DNA of 64,000 nt, taken from Candidatus Gastranaerophilales bacterium (lineage in GTDB: Bacteria > Cyanobacteriota > Vampirovibrionia > Gastranaerophilales > Gastranaerophilaceae). The position numbers were made by a program, and so were the translations under genes. The notes under the pieces are model-generated. The model did not search any database and was not told the origin of the DNA. It saw only the letters and a list, made by a program, of their open reading frames with translations. Shown here piece after piece: positions 16,978 to 25,785 of this stretch. The stretch covers positions 1 to 64,000 of the forward strand of contig CALUPM010000002.1 in the NCBI GenBank assembly GCA_944322665.1, in the 5' to 3' direction. The number at the start of each line of letters is the position of its first letter. The stretch's first letter is position 1.

Positions 16978-17557
16978 GAAAGTATGTATTTTTGCAAGTT
17001 CAAGTTCAAAAGTTGACGGATGTTATTATGAGGCAGCACAAAAATTGGGAGCTTTGCTTGCAAAAGCGGGCTTTGATATTGTCTACGGCGGAAGTTCACT
17101 TGGTTTGATGTGGGCTTGCGCGGGTTCTGCGCAGAAATCCGGCTCAAAAATCTATGGCGTTATGCCCGAAAGACTTTATAATATGGGAGTTGCAACCGAT
17201 CATTGCGTTGAATTAACCGTTACAAAATGTATGAGAACAAGAAAAGCCGAAATGGACAGAATTTCGGATGCCGTAATTGCGCTTCCGGGCGGCTTCGGGA
17301 CATTAGAAGAATTGTCGGAAATGATTGTCCAAAAACAATTAGGCTACAATAACAAACCTGTTGTTATTTTAAATACAAACGGCTTTTATGACAAACTAAC
17401 CGGATTTTTTGATACAATCATAGAACAAAATTTCGGCAAAGGCAGCCATAGAGAGATTTATTATGTTGCAAAAACACCTGAAGATGCAATAGAATATTTG
17501 AAAAATTACAAAGCGGATTTAAAACCCGTCACAAAAGAAGACATCTACGTAAAATAG
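16970..17557 (+). CDS. LOG-family nucleoside monophosphate phosphoribohydrolase
   Basis: A 195-residue protein of the lysine-decarboxylase-like LOG family, which removes ribose 5'-phosphate from nucleotides. It has a Rossmann start (VCIFASSSSKVD), the YGGSSLGLM phosphate-binding loop, the conserved RTRKAEM segment and the signature PGGFGTLEE. ATG 16970 is preferred over TTG 16967; it overlaps the preceding stop by 8 nt, with GGCGGCGGG as a possible ribosome site. The substrate in this organism is not known. Confidence 0.9.
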   Translation: MIKKVCIFASSSSKVDGCYYEAAQKLGALLAKAGFDIVYGGSSLGLMWACAGSAQKSGSKIYGVMPERLYNMGVATDHCVELTVTKCMRTRKAEMDRISDAVIALPGGFGTLEELSEMIVQKQLGYNNKPVVILNTNGFYDKLTGFFDTIIEQNFGKGSHREIYYVAKTPEDAIEYLKNYKADLKPVTKEDIYVK

Positions 17558-17567
17558 GAAAAAGAGT

Positions 17568-18230
17568 ATGCAGTATGTTTCAATAAAAAAATCAGTAAAA
17601 GACGGCAGAGAAGTCTTTTTAGTGCCTGCGTTGAACCTTAAAAATTCAGAAGGGACGACAAAACAGCGAATCGCACATCCGCTCGGAGATGATTATCTGG
17701 AATTTCAAACTCTGGAAGAGGCAATACGTGCGGCAGAACTTTCCGGATTTAAGTATATTCTTCCGGACGGTACAAAGCAGGCTGAAACAGTAAAAATTCA
17801 AACCTCCAACAACAATATTGATGAGGCAGTTTACAATACTCTCTTAAATCAGATACGCGATATAAATCCGGCGGTTTCAGCGGCGGCGATTACGGCACTC
17901 GGGGAATTTGATGATGCGAAACTTATTGATTTATTTATTGAAAAAATGGGCGAAGACAATGATGCAATCAGAACAAGTGCGATTAATTCAGTTTTGAATT
18001 TCGGAGAACCGGCCGTTGAAAAACTTCTGACAGCATTGAAAAGCGGGAACTGGGTTAAGAGAAACTCTGCTCTTATTGCACTTTCGCGTCTTATTGACAG
18101 CGAAACAGTTAATCCGGAAAAGCTTTTTTCAGCTTTGATAGAGGCAGTGGAAGACAAAAACACCATCGTTAAGACGACAGCGGTTACGACGCTCGGCAAA
18201 GCCTACAAGCTGTACAAAAAGGAAGTTTAA
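17568..18230 (+). CDS. HEAT-repeat protein
   Basis: A 220-residue protein. The N-terminal part (1-75) is a small alpha/beta region with FQTLEEAIRAAELSGF. From about 85 to the end come helical HEAT-type repeats: NPAVSAAAITALGEF, NDAIRTSAINSVLNFGEPAVEKLLTAL, NWVKRNSALIALSRL, NTIVKTTAVTTLGKAY. Such repeats make protein-binding surfaces. The stop codon abuts the start of the next, TPR-repeat gene, so both are probably translated together. Function unknown. Confidence 0.85.
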   Translation: MQYVSIKKSVKDGREVFLVPALNLKNSEGTTKQRIAHPLGDDYLEFQTLEEAIRAAELSGFKYILPDGTKQAETVKIQTSNNNIDEAVYNTLLNQIRDINPAVSAAAITALGEFDDAKLIDLFIEKMGEDNDAIRTSAINSVLNFGEPAVEKLLTALKSGNWVKRNSALIALSRLIDSETVNPEKLFSALIEAVEDKNTIVKTTAVTTLGKAYKLYKKEV

Positions 18231-19730
18231 ATGTACAAAGACGGAAAAGAAATTGATCTGGAATATATCCAGATGCTTTATCACAGCGGAAAATACAATA
18301 AACTTTTTAAAGCTATAAAGAGGCTTGCAAAAGTTAAAGGCCGCGAAAATTCCGAGGATTACGATTATATACATTATTTTATTCTGGCTTTGATTAAAAC
18401 AAAAAATTACAAGAAAGCACTTGAATATTCTGTATATTATACAAAAAAATATTCTGATGATTACCGCTGTTATATGGACAGAGCCGAAGTTTGCACGGAA
18501 ATTGCGGGTTACAAAGAGGAGGATTGGCCAAAATGTAAACTCTGGCTTGAAAGGTCTTTGAAAAATCTGAAAAAGGCCTTTGGCTTAAACTCAAATGATG
18601 TTCGGGTTTCTAAAGAAACAGCACGAATTTACGGTGTACTCAAAATTTATGACAAAGCGATTGAGTGGTGTGACAGAACAATTCAACAAGATTCGAGTGT
18701 TTATCTTGCATACGAGATGAAGGCGGATATACTTGAGAAGTTGAATGATTTTGAAGGTGCAAATGAGGTTTATAAAAAATATATTGAAAGATTTCCGGCA
18801 AGCGCCGCTTACGGATATAGGAAAATAGGGGAAAATTATCAGGACAAAGGCGATTACAAGACTGCGGCTCAAATGTTTGAAAAAGCTCTTAATACCGGAG
18901 ATGATTTCTATTATAGTTCTTCGCTTTACAATCTTATAGACTGTTACAGAGAACTCGGTATGGAGGATAAAATCCTTGAAACTTATGAAAAAGCATTAAA
19001 AAATTGCGATAAAGATTATAAAGCTGAAATCTTTAATCGGGCGGGAATTTATTTGTATGAAAAAGGCCGTTATGACGAGGCGCTCCGCTACTTTGACATG
19101 GCAATAAATGAGCCGGGAGAACTTATTCCTGTTGCAATTGAAGCCTGCAATTCTGCTGCAGGCATTATGGAATATAAAAAAGATTATAAAAAATCACTTG
19201 AATATATACTTAAAGGCGAAAAATATATAGATTTTATGGCAAAAAAATATCCGGATTTCAAAACAGACAATCCGTCTTTAGCAGGCAATATCAAAATAAG
19301 ACGGGGCAGTGTAGAAATTCAGCTTGAAAAATTTCCGGAGGCAATAAACTCTCTAAAAGAAGCGCTTATGTATCTTGAAATTTGCAGACAAACAGTTTCT
19401 TCGGATAAAGAAGACCTTGACCGTGTTAATGAATGCGAAATCTGGATTAACAGCAATATGGTGTTTTGTTATCTTTGCTTGCGGGATAACAATAATGCCG
19501 GTAATTATATTGAAAAAATTAAAGTCGATAAAGAAGAGCCGTGGTATTATTTTAGTCTTGCAGAACTCTCATACCGTAAGGGCGATAAAAAATCCGCAAA
19601 AGAATATTTTAAAAAGTATGCCGCGGTAAATGGCAGCGATAAATTTGAACCTGATGAACAGGATTACAGATATTTTGACTTAGTAAAAGATAAAGAATTT
19701 TTATCCGATGCCGGTGCTGATAAAAATTAA
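18231..19730 (+). CDS. TPR-repeat protein
   Basis: A 499-residue protein made mostly of tetratricopeptide repeats. Examples are ALIKTKNYKKALEYSVYYTKKY, KIYDKAIEWCDRTIQQD, GDYKTAAQMFEKALNTG, GRYDEALRYFDMAINEP and GDKKSAKEYFKKYA. No signal peptide or membrane helix is seen, so it is probably cytosolic. It directly follows the HEAT protein (TAAATG). Likely a scaffold or adaptor; no enzyme motif. Confidence 0.85.
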   Translation: MYKDGKEIDLEYIQMLYHSGKYNKLFKAIKRLAKVKGRENSEDYDYIHYFILALIKTKNYKKALEYSVYYTKKYSDDYRCYMDRAEVCTEIAGYKEEDWPKCKLWLERSLKNLKKAFGLNSNDVRVSKETARIYGVLKIYDKAIEWCDRTIQQDSSVYLAYEMKADILEKLNDFEGANEVYKKYIERFPASAAYGYRKIGENYQDKGDYKTAAQMFEKALNTGDDFYYSSSLYNLIDCYRELGMEDKILETYEKALKNCDKDYKAEIFNRAGIYLYEKGRYDEALRYFDMAINEPGELIPVAIEACNSAAGIMEYKKDYKKSLEYILKGEKYIDFMAKKYPDFKTDNPSLAGNIKIRRGSVEIQLEKFPEAINSLKEALMYLEICRQTVSSDKEDLDRVNECEIWINSNMVFCYLCLRDNNNAGNYIEKIKVDKEEPWYYFSLAELSYRKGDKKSAKEYFKKYAAVNGSDKFEPDEQDYRYFDLVKDKEFLSDAGADKN

Positions 19731-19897
19731 TTATTTTTCCTTTTGGATTGTAACTAATTGTAAAGTCGTATTTTTCTTTAAAAATTGCATGTTTTAATAC
19801 TTTTTCCATTTATAATTCTTCTGACGTAATTAAAGTATTTATAAAATCGTACCGTTATACGGAATATAAATTTGTACGAGAAAAATTTAACGGAGGT

Positions 19898-21601
19898 ATG
19901 TCAATGGGCATTGGTGACAATTTTGATGTGAAGAATGCAGGACGTGTGGATTCAACCTACACAAAAAAACGAAAAGAAGATTTGCAACTTCAAAAACAGG
20001 AGAATATTGCGCTGGCAATTCAGGCAGAATTAAGAAGACTCAATCAAAACGCGCCGCAAGAGCAGAGCGGGCAAAAAGAATTTACACTTACCGGTTTGAA
20101 TATTGATGAAATAACACCTGAGCAACTCGAAAAACTTAGGCAGAAAGTCATTGAAGAAGAGTCCACTGAAGCAGATAACGCTGAAGCTGATAATGCAGAA
20201 GAAGCAGCTATAGACTCTCCTGATAGATACAAGGGTGAAAATAAACCTGCCAAAACTGCAAACTGGGCAGATTTGAACGGAAACTATTTTGAGGTAATTG
20301 ATGAGCCGGATGAAAACGGAAACGTTCCGACGCGCCCAATACGCGGAGAGATAAAAATCGAAGGTGAAGCGAAAAACGGTGAAAATCCAAAGAAATTCAC
20401 AATTACCGATAAAGATAACGGCGAAGTTTATACATTTGAACTTGACGAAACTCAAGACGGAAAAGTCGTTTACAAATGCACTTCCGGTCCGGGAGGCGCA
20501 TATAAAGAAGGTAATGAGTATGAATTAAGAACAATCAACGGTGTTCCAATGCTGGTTCAGATGAAAGAATCCGAAGGTTACGGAGTGGCCGTCGGAAAGA
20601 CTAAGGCAACAACTTCGGCTGATAATGCAGAATCGCCGGCAGATGGAGCTAATGATGTAGACGGAACGCAGCAGAAACCTCCGGCAGGCGGAAGTGAACA
20701 GGTTCAAGGTGCTCAAAAGTCACCTGCTGAACAACGGGAAGAAACAATTAATAAAGAGGCGGCAGCACTTGAAGTAGATTTGACACCTAAAAAGAAAATT
20801 GATAAAGACTTGCAGGCTAAAGCAGATAAAATTAGTAATGCCCAAAAAGAAGCTCCGCAAGTTGCACAGGATATCAAAGACGAGCTTGAAGCCTTCTGGA
20901 CTGTCAATGATGACGCAAGAGAGCTTCTATCTAAAATAACACCTGAAAATGCTGCTTATGTAATTGCTGCATATCCGAACATTGCAGAGAAAATTGATGA
21001 TGTTCTGGGGATGGACACTGACGATATCTATGAATATCTGTATAAACCTTTAAAAGCTCGTTTAGATGAACACCAGCTTCCGGATCCGTTTGGAGAAGGA
21101 AAGACACTTGGTAAAGGTGCAAGCCTGAAAGATATGCAAGACTGGATAAAGAATGCGGCTTCAGCAATAGCACAAAAAGATACCGAAATCACCAAGCAAG
21201 CTGTTAAAAATATGCAAGAAGTTTTAAATGAGACGAAAGAGCTTGAAGTTTTAAACACAAAAGCTAAACCCGTTATTGATAAAGCAAACAAAACTCTTGC
21301 AGAAGCGGCAAATGCTGAGCCAAAACTTGAGGTTAAAAAAGATGAAAGTGGTTATGAATATGTAAACCTGGCTGATGGCCGCCAGGTTGGCGTTAATCGG
21401 AACGATCAGGGAGAAATCGTAGAAGTCTTGATAAATAACAACGGCAACTATTTTGATGTATCCTATTCTCAAGACCGTTTGGATATAAATACAAATGATG
21501 ATGGTGAATATGATCATAGTATAGATAACGACAACCGTTATGACTATGATGAAATCCTTGCTCTTGCCAATCGTATCTTCGGCGAAAAACCGCAGGAATA
21601 G
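19898..21601 (+). CDS. Large acidic protein of unknown function
   Basis: A 567-residue protein, rich in Ala, Glu, Asp and Asn. GGAGG at 19892-19896 lies too close to ATG 19898 for normal spacing, so ATG 19904 (MGIGDNF) may be the true start. Regions: a charged coiled-coil-like N-terminus, a beta-type section (about 125-245, NGNYFEVIDEPDENGNVP, FTITDKDNGEVYTFELD), a low-complexity link with AQKSPAEQREE, a helical section (about 285-470), and an Asp/Asn/Tyr-rich C-terminus with VNLADGRQVGVNRNDQGEIV. No signal peptide is visible. Not recognised; the style suggests a structural or exported protein. Confidence 0.7.
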   Translation: MSMGIGDNFDVKNAGRVDSTYTKKRKEDLQLQKQENIALAIQAELRRLNQNAPQEQSGQKEFTLTGLNIDEITPEQLEKLRQKVIEEESTEADNAEADNAEEAAIDSPDRYKGENKPAKTANWADLNGNYFEVIDEPDENGNVPTRPIRGEIKIEGEAKNGENPKKFTITDKDNGEVYTFELDETQDGKVVYKCTSGPGGAYKEGNEYELRTINGVPMLVQMKESEGYGVAVGKTKATTSADNAESPADGANDVDGTQQKPPAGGSEQVQGAQKSPAEQREETINKEAAALEVDLTPKKKIDKDLQAKADKISNAQKEAPQVAQDIKDELEAFWTVNDDARELLSKITPENAAYVIAAYPNIAEKIDDVLGMDTDDIYEYLYKPLKARLDEHQLPDPFGEGKTLGKGASLKDMQDWIKNAASAIAQKDTEITKQAVKNMQEVLNETKELEVLNTKAKPVIDKANKTLAEAANAEPKLEVKKDESGYEYVNLADGRQVGVNRNDQGEIVEVLINNNGNYFDVSYSQDRLDINTNDDGEYDHSIDNDNRYDYDEILALANRIFGEKPQE

Positions 21602-21649
21602 TAAAAGGCTGAATAATTTAATAAATATTCCGCAAAATATTCAAATACA

Positions 21650-21686
21650 AACCTCTCATAAAGCATTAAACTTATTATGAGAGGTT
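21650..21686. terminator. 12-bp hairpin between convergent genes
   Basis: AACCTCTCATAA (21650-21661) and TTATGAGAGGTT (21675-21686) form a perfect stem. No strong T tract follows on either strand, so a terminator role is only probable. Confidence 0.45.
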
Positions 21687-21740
21687 GTATTATGTAAAAT
21701 CTTTATTCATCCGGCGGAAAAATTTTCGTCCAATGCAATC

Positions 21741-22274
21741 CTAATATTTAAGCATAGAAACAACCCGTCCGCAGTCTTTGAGTTTTTCGCGGCCGTTCAG
21801 GTCTTCAAGTTCTATTAAAAAAGCTATTCCGACAAGGTTTGCGCCTGTTTTTTTGACAAGCTTGCAGGCTGCCTCTGCTGTTCCTCCGGTTGCAAGAAGA
21901 TCGTCAACAATCAATACATTTGCACCTTGAGGAAGTGCGTCCTGATGAATTTCGATTTTATCTGTTCCGTATTCTAGAGCATATTCCTGAGAATAAGTTG
22001 CTGCAGGAAGTTTGTGAGGCTTTCTGATAGGTACAAAGCCCGCATCCATTTTGTATGCCATCGGCATGCCGAAAATAAAGCCTCTTGATTCAATCCCTGC
22101 AATATAATCTATTTTTACATCTTTAAACTCATCGCAGAGATAATCAATCATTACCCTTAAAGTTTCGGCGTCTTTAAGAGCTGTTGTTATATCCCTGAAA
22201 ATTATGCCTTCTTTCGGAAAATTTTCAACGCTTCTTATTTTTTCTTTAACATCCTGAATTGTTTGTGCTGTCAT
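21741..22274 (-). CDS. apt: Adenine phosphoribosyltransferase
   Basis: A 177-residue purine-salvage enzyme converting adenine and PRPP to AMP. It has the N-terminal NFPKEGIIFRDITTAL, the GIESRGFIFG block, the flexible loop RKPHKLPAATYSQEYALEYG and the PRPP-binding motif VLIVDDLLATGGTAEAA. It lies 18 nt downstream of the glycosyltransferase gene on the same strand and is probably co-transcribed. The ribosome site AAAAGGAG lies a little far (about 12 nt) from ATG. Confidence 0.96.
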   Translation of the reverse strand: MTAQTIQDVKEKIRSVENFPKEGIIFRDITTALKDAETLRVMIDYLCDEFKDVKIDYIAGIESRGFIFGMPMAYKMDAGFVPIRKPHKLPAATYSQEYALEYGTDKIEIHQDALPQGANVLIVDDLLATGGTAEAACKLVKKTGANLVGIAFLIELEDLNGREKLKDCGRVVSMLKY

Positions 22275-22292
22275 TTTAGTTGTATTCTCCTT

Positions 22293-23633
22293 TTATATTT
22301 TTGTTAAATTATTTTCTTCGTCAATATTTGCCTGTTCTTCCATAACAAGTCCGTGGGCTGTTTTCCCCCAGTTCATATCTTTTTTGCAGAATAATATTTT
22401 AAATGCAATAAACAGTACGAGCGGGAACCATATTATGAAAAGATAAATCGTTGTCTGGAGCGCTTCAAACATCGCGTCCATTCTCGGAATATTGTCGTAG
22501 CGCCTCAGTGCATATCTTGCCGCAAGGAAAAACCCAAGCCCGATTATGCACCCCAGAACTATTGATGAATAAAGCGTCTGTGTCGGTGCGTCTTTTGCAA
22601 GAATTTTAAACAGCCGGATTAGGATTTCCAGTATAAACCACCCGGGCATGATAAATTCCGACACGTAAGCCGTCATATCAAGACTTGCCCTCAAAGACAT
22701 TTTTCTTGAAAACAAAACCTGATCAAAATATTCAAGGTATCTTCTGATAGTTCCTTCAAGCCATCTTCTTCTCTGGCGGAAAAGCGGCCAGATGTAGATG
22801 ATGCCTTCTTCATAAACAATAGCATCAGCACAAAATCTGATATCCCAGCCTTTTATGTGAAGACGTGTCGACATGTCAAGGTCGTCCGTAATAGTATAAT
22901 TGTTCCATCCGCCGATGTCTTCAATCGCTTCTCTTTTAATAAGTTCGCCGTTGCCTCTGAGTTCAACAGCCCCCTTCACACAGTCACGGGTAACCTGAAA
23001 ATGGGTGTCCATTGTGTATTCATTGTTCTGGCAGCGGGTTAAAAGATTGTAATTTTTATTTCTTATAACTTTTCTTGCCTGAACCGCACCTACGTCTTTC
23101 GGCTCAAGTTCTGAAACAAGTTTTGTCAAAAAATCCGGCTCAACGGTCGCATCAGCATCAAAAACTAATATTGCCTCACCTTTTGCCATTTTAAAAGCAT
23201 CATTCAATACGGCTGATTTGCCGGGAAAAGCGTCTTTTTCTCTTATGAGCGCTGTTACCCTGCTGAATCTGTCTGCAAGTTTCTGGATAACTTTTGCAGT
23301 ATTGTCCGTACTTCTGTCATCTATCAGTATAATTTCAAAATTCGGATAATTGAGGCTCATAATATTTGCTGCAGTGTGTTCAATTACAGACTCCTCGTTG
23401 TGGCACGGAATAAGAATACTCACAAACGGTTTGTAATCCGGATTAATGATTTTCGGATGTTTTTGAAGCTGGCGTTTTTTGAGTTTGTACGCAAGGTTCA
23501 TAAACAAGACGTAAAGCGCCATTGCCGAACACAAAAACGCAAGCCCCCAGATAGTATTAAAATAGCTCTGGAATATATAAATGAATATTCCCATGCCGAA
23601 AACTATTATAAATAAAACAATCCGTTCCTTCAT
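22293..23633 (-). CDS. Membrane glycosyltransferase family 2 (polysaccharide-synthase type)
   Basis: A 446-residue processive-type GT2. Two membrane helices at the N-terminus (about 5-50), a catalytic domain with SILIPCHNEE, ILIDDRSTDNT, the DxD-type FDADA, the acceptor-site TDDLDMSTRLH and the QRRRWLEGT motif of processive synthases, then C-terminal membrane helices (about 325-425). It resembles PgaC/IcaA- and BcsA-type enzymes, which extend a polysaccharide while exporting it; the sugar cannot be deduced. AGAGGTTATT precedes ATG 23633. No accessory polysaccharide genes are adjacent. Confidence 0.9.
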   Translation of the reverse strand: MKERIVLFIIVFGMGIFIYIFQSYFNTIWGLAFLCSAMALYVLFMNLAYKLKKRQLQKHPKIINPDYKPFVSILIPCHNEESVIEHTAANIMSLNYPNFEIILIDDRSTDNTAKVIQKLADRFSRVTALIREKDAFPGKSAVLNDAFKMAKGEAILVFDADATVEPDFLTKLVSELEPKDVGAVQARKVIRNKNYNLLTRCQNNEYTMDTHFQVTRDCVKGAVELRGNGELIKREAIEDIGGWNNYTITDDLDMSTRLHIKGWDIRFCADAIVYEEGIIYIWPLFRQRRRWLEGTIRRYLEYFDQVLFSRKMSLRASLDMTAYVSEFIMPGWFILEILIRLFKILAKDAPTQTLYSSIVLGCIIGLGFFLAARYALRRYDNIPRMDAMFEALQTTIYLFIIWFPLVLFIAFKILFCKKDMNWGKTAHGLVMEEQANIDEENNLTKI

Positions 23634-23764
23634 AATAACCTCTGTATTAAGCTTTAATTCTTAAATTCCTTCTCCCCGGCTCTGTAACATCCTACAATAT
23701 TGTACCAGAAAAACATTAAAATGGGAGAAAATCGCCTTAATAATGTAAAAATTCCTTAAAATAC

Positions 23765-23792
23765 TTGCATATATTTGAGTTTTGGCTATAAT
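23765..23792 (+). promoter_or_regulatory. Sigma70 promoter of the HU gene
   Basis: TTGCAT (23765-23770) and a perfect TATAAT (23787-23792) are 16 nt apart. Transcription should start near 23799, about 26 nt before the start codon. Confidence 0.6.
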
Positions 23793-23824
23793 AAAGCATG
23801 TACATAAAGTAAAGGAGTTTGATT

Positions 23825-24103
23825 ATGAACAAAGAAGAGTTAGTACAAGAAGTTGCAAAAAAAGCTAATGTTACTCAAAAAGAAGCTGCTGAAGTAATTT
23901 CAGCATGGGTTGATACAATCCAAAAAACTGTTGCTAAAGGCAAAAAAGTAACTTTAGTAGGCTTTGGAACTTTCGAAGCACGTAAAAGAGCTGCAAGAAT
24001 AGGCCGCAACCCGCAGACCGGCAAGGAATTAAAAATCCCTGCAAAAACAGTTCCGGCTTTCTCTGCAGGTAAAAAATTCAAAACTGTTGTAAACGGCAAA
24101 TAG
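23825..24103 (+). CDS. hup: HU-type DNA-binding protein
   Basis: A 92-residue histone-like nucleoid protein that binds and bends DNA as a dimer. ATG 23825 follows AAAGGAG (23811-23817). It has the helical N-terminus MNKEELVQEVAKKANVTQKE, VTLVGFGTFEARKRAAR and the DNA-arm signature GRNPQTGKELKIPAKTVPAF. It is a single-gene unit with its own promoter and a strong terminator. Confidence 0.97.
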   Translation: MNKEELVQEVAKKANVTQKEAAEVISAWVDTIQKTVAKGKKVTLVGFGTFEARKRAARIGRNPQTGKELKIPAKTVPAFSAGKKFKTVVNGK

Positions 24104-24128
24104 TTTTAGGATTGAACTGAAAAATTTG

Positions 24129-24157
24129 GCGCCGGTCGCAAGACCGGCGCATTTTTT
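24129..24157 (+). terminator. Intrinsic terminator after HU
   Basis: GCGCCGGTC, loop GCAA, GACCGGCGC form a 9-bp GC-rich stem with a GNRA tetraloop, then ATTTTTT. It may also serve the convergent aroE operon. Confidence 0.9.
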
Positions 24158-24170
24158 ATATCCTGTTTTT

Positions 24171-25010
24171 TTACAAATTTTCCAGAGCCGCAACTTTCAT
24201 TGCGTTGAAATCGGGAGTTCTGCCAAACCATATTTCCTGAGCGCTCATTGCCTGATAAATAAGCATGTCAAGTCCGTTAATTGTTCTAAATCCAAGTTTT
24301 TCGGCGGTTTTCAGGAGTATTGTTTTTTTCGGATTGTAAATTACATCGTACACAACAGAACCTTCATTCATTGTTTTTAATACAGGCTCCTCAACAGGCG
24401 TCATGTCTGCAGATTTTCCCTGCATGCCAATCGGTGTGGTGTTTACAAGCATTTTGTATTTAGACAAATCTCTTATCTGATCAATCTGGTAGACTTCAAA
24501 GGTAATTTTGGGGAATTGTCTGCGCATGTATGCCATATAATCCATCGCATTCGGAATATTTCTTGTATAAACACCGATTTCTTTCACTCCGCATTCTGAT
24601 AAAGCAAGAACCGCAGCGCGGCTTGCGCCTCCGGTGCCGAGAAGCGCAATTGCTTCTCCGGTCAAATCAATGTCTTTCGGTATTGCTTTCTTAAACCCGG
24701 AAGCATCGGTATTAAAACCTTTAAAAGTCTTATCAGAGTTAATTTTTACGGTATTCACAGCCCCTGCAATGTCGGCGTATTTGTCGACTTCCTGCACAAA
24801 AAGCGATATCGGCAGCTTCAGAGGAATTGTGACGTTAAAGCCGGAATAGTTTTCACGCTTTAAAAATTTTACTCTGTCTACCAGATCCTCAGGGTCGGTT
24901 TCAAGAAGTTCGTAACTTGCATTAATGCCAAGACTTTCAAATCCGGCTTTATGAATAAATGCCGAAATCGAATGCCCTAAGGGAAATCCTATAAGTCCGA
25001 ACTTTTCCAT
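24171..25010 (-). CDS. aroE: Shikimate 5-dehydrogenase
   Basis: A 279-residue NADP-dependent enzyme reducing 3-dehydroshikimate to shikimate in aromatic amino acid synthesis. ATG 25010 follows AAAGGAGGTAAT and gives the family start (MEKFGLIGFPLGHSISAFIH). It has the catalytic lysine in NVTIPLKLP, GFNTDASGF, the nucleotide loop LLGTGGASRAAVLAL, NTTPIGM and YDVIYNPKKT. It is the last gene of a long minus-strand run that starts at lptC, immediately after the HEPN/MNT pair. Confidence 0.95.
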   Translation of the reverse strand: MEKFGLIGFPLGHSISAFIHKAGFESLGINASYELLETDPEDLVDRVKFLKRENYSGFNVTIPLKLPISLFVQEVDKYADIAGAVNTVKINSDKTFKGFNTDASGFKKAIPKDIDLTGEAIALLGTGGASRAAVLALSECGVKEIGVYTRNIPNAMDYMAYMRRQFPKITFEVYQIDQIRDLSKYKMLVNTTPIGMQGKSADMTPVEEPVLKTMNEGSVVYDVIYNPKKTILLKTAEKLGFRTINGLDMLIYQAMSAQEIWFGRTPDFNAMKVAALENL

Positions 25011-25011
25011 A

Positions 25012-25323
25012 TTACCTCCTTTGCTTTTTGTAAAATGTTTTGCCGGATTCGTCAATATTTTGTTTTAAATTCTCATTTTCAATTGTGTTATAGTTTACAA
25101 CATCAAACCTGTACGGAGTCGCAAGTTCATCCAGTCCTGACAGAAGATGAAGGGTAAACTTGTCATCAATTTGTCCGTAAACCGCAAAATCTATGTCGGA
25201 ATTCGGTTTGTAAGTCCCTTTTGCGCGTGAGCCGAAAATCTTTACCCTGTCTATCTCTTCAAAACCTGAAAAAAATGTTTTGATTAAGCCTCCGGTTTCG
25301 CTGTCAAGTCCGAAATTCTCCAT
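25012..25323 (-). CDS. MNT-type minimal nucleotidyltransferase (antitoxin-like)
   Basis: A 103-residue protein with the polymerase-beta nucleotidyltransferase signature: KIFGSRAKGTYKP (G31-S32) and NSDIDFAVYG (D43, D45). It begins directly after the HEPN gene's stop and ends 1 nt before aroE's start. In known HEPN/MNT modules the MNT protein neutralises the HEPN RNase by adding AMP or by binding. It sits inside a housekeeping operon, between topA and aroE. Confidence 0.9.
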   Translation of the reverse strand: MENFGLDSETGGLIKTFFSGFEEIDRVKIFGSRAKGTYKPNSDIDFAVYGQIDDKFTLHLLSGLDELATPYRFDVVNYNTIENENLKQNIDESGKTFYKKQRR

Positions 25324-25725
25324 TCAGATTTTCTCCTGCAAAATTTTTTCCAGATTTTGTAATTCTGTAAAATAATTGTTCAAGATATCATCCGCAAGCT
25401 GATTTGCAAAATCTTCCCTGTAAGTGTGAGAAGTCTTATTTCTTGCCTCCATCATCTCAATCCAGCATTTGCCGTTTTTGATTATGTTCTGGGAGAATGC
25501 GGTTTTAATGGTGTCGCGCGGGGTGTCTGTTAGTGTGCCGGTATATTCAAGATAGTCTTTCAATGTTTTCCAGCCTAATTCAAAAGCTATCTCAAAAGCC
25601 TGCACAAGCGCCATTATATAAATTTTATTCAGCCCGTGTTCTTTTATGTATTGTACGGTTTCATTAAGATTGGAAAGCGCTTTCTTATAATTTTCAAACC
25701 TTTGTATCCACCGGATTTCCTGCAT
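25324..25725 (-). CDS. HEPN-domain protein (HI0074 family, toxin-like)
   Basis: A 133-residue four-helix protein annotated in other genomes as a nucleotidyltransferase substrate-binding protein. The HEPN motif Rx4H is present as RNKTSH (R95 to H100), with helix FEIAFELGWKTLKDYLEY. It directly precedes the MNT gene, the usual order of a type II/VII-like toxin-antitoxin pair, where HEPN acts as an RNase. Whether this copy is toxic is not known. Confidence 0.88.
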   Translation of the reverse strand: MQEIRWIQRFENYKKALSNLNETVQYIKEHGLNKIYIMALVQAFEIAFELGWKTLKDYLEYTGTLTDTPRDTIKTAFSQNIIKNGKCWIEMMEARNKTSHTYREDFANQLADDILNNYFTELQNLEKILQEKI

Positions 25726-25785
25726 AAAAATTCCCCTTTTTTGTATAAGTTTATCAGAAATTTTGTAAAATGCAAATTTATATTA

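Noticed and set aside
24126-24380. Plus-strand frame opposite aroE
   Set aside because: It runs antisense to a gene with clear family motifs and overlaps the HU terminator.
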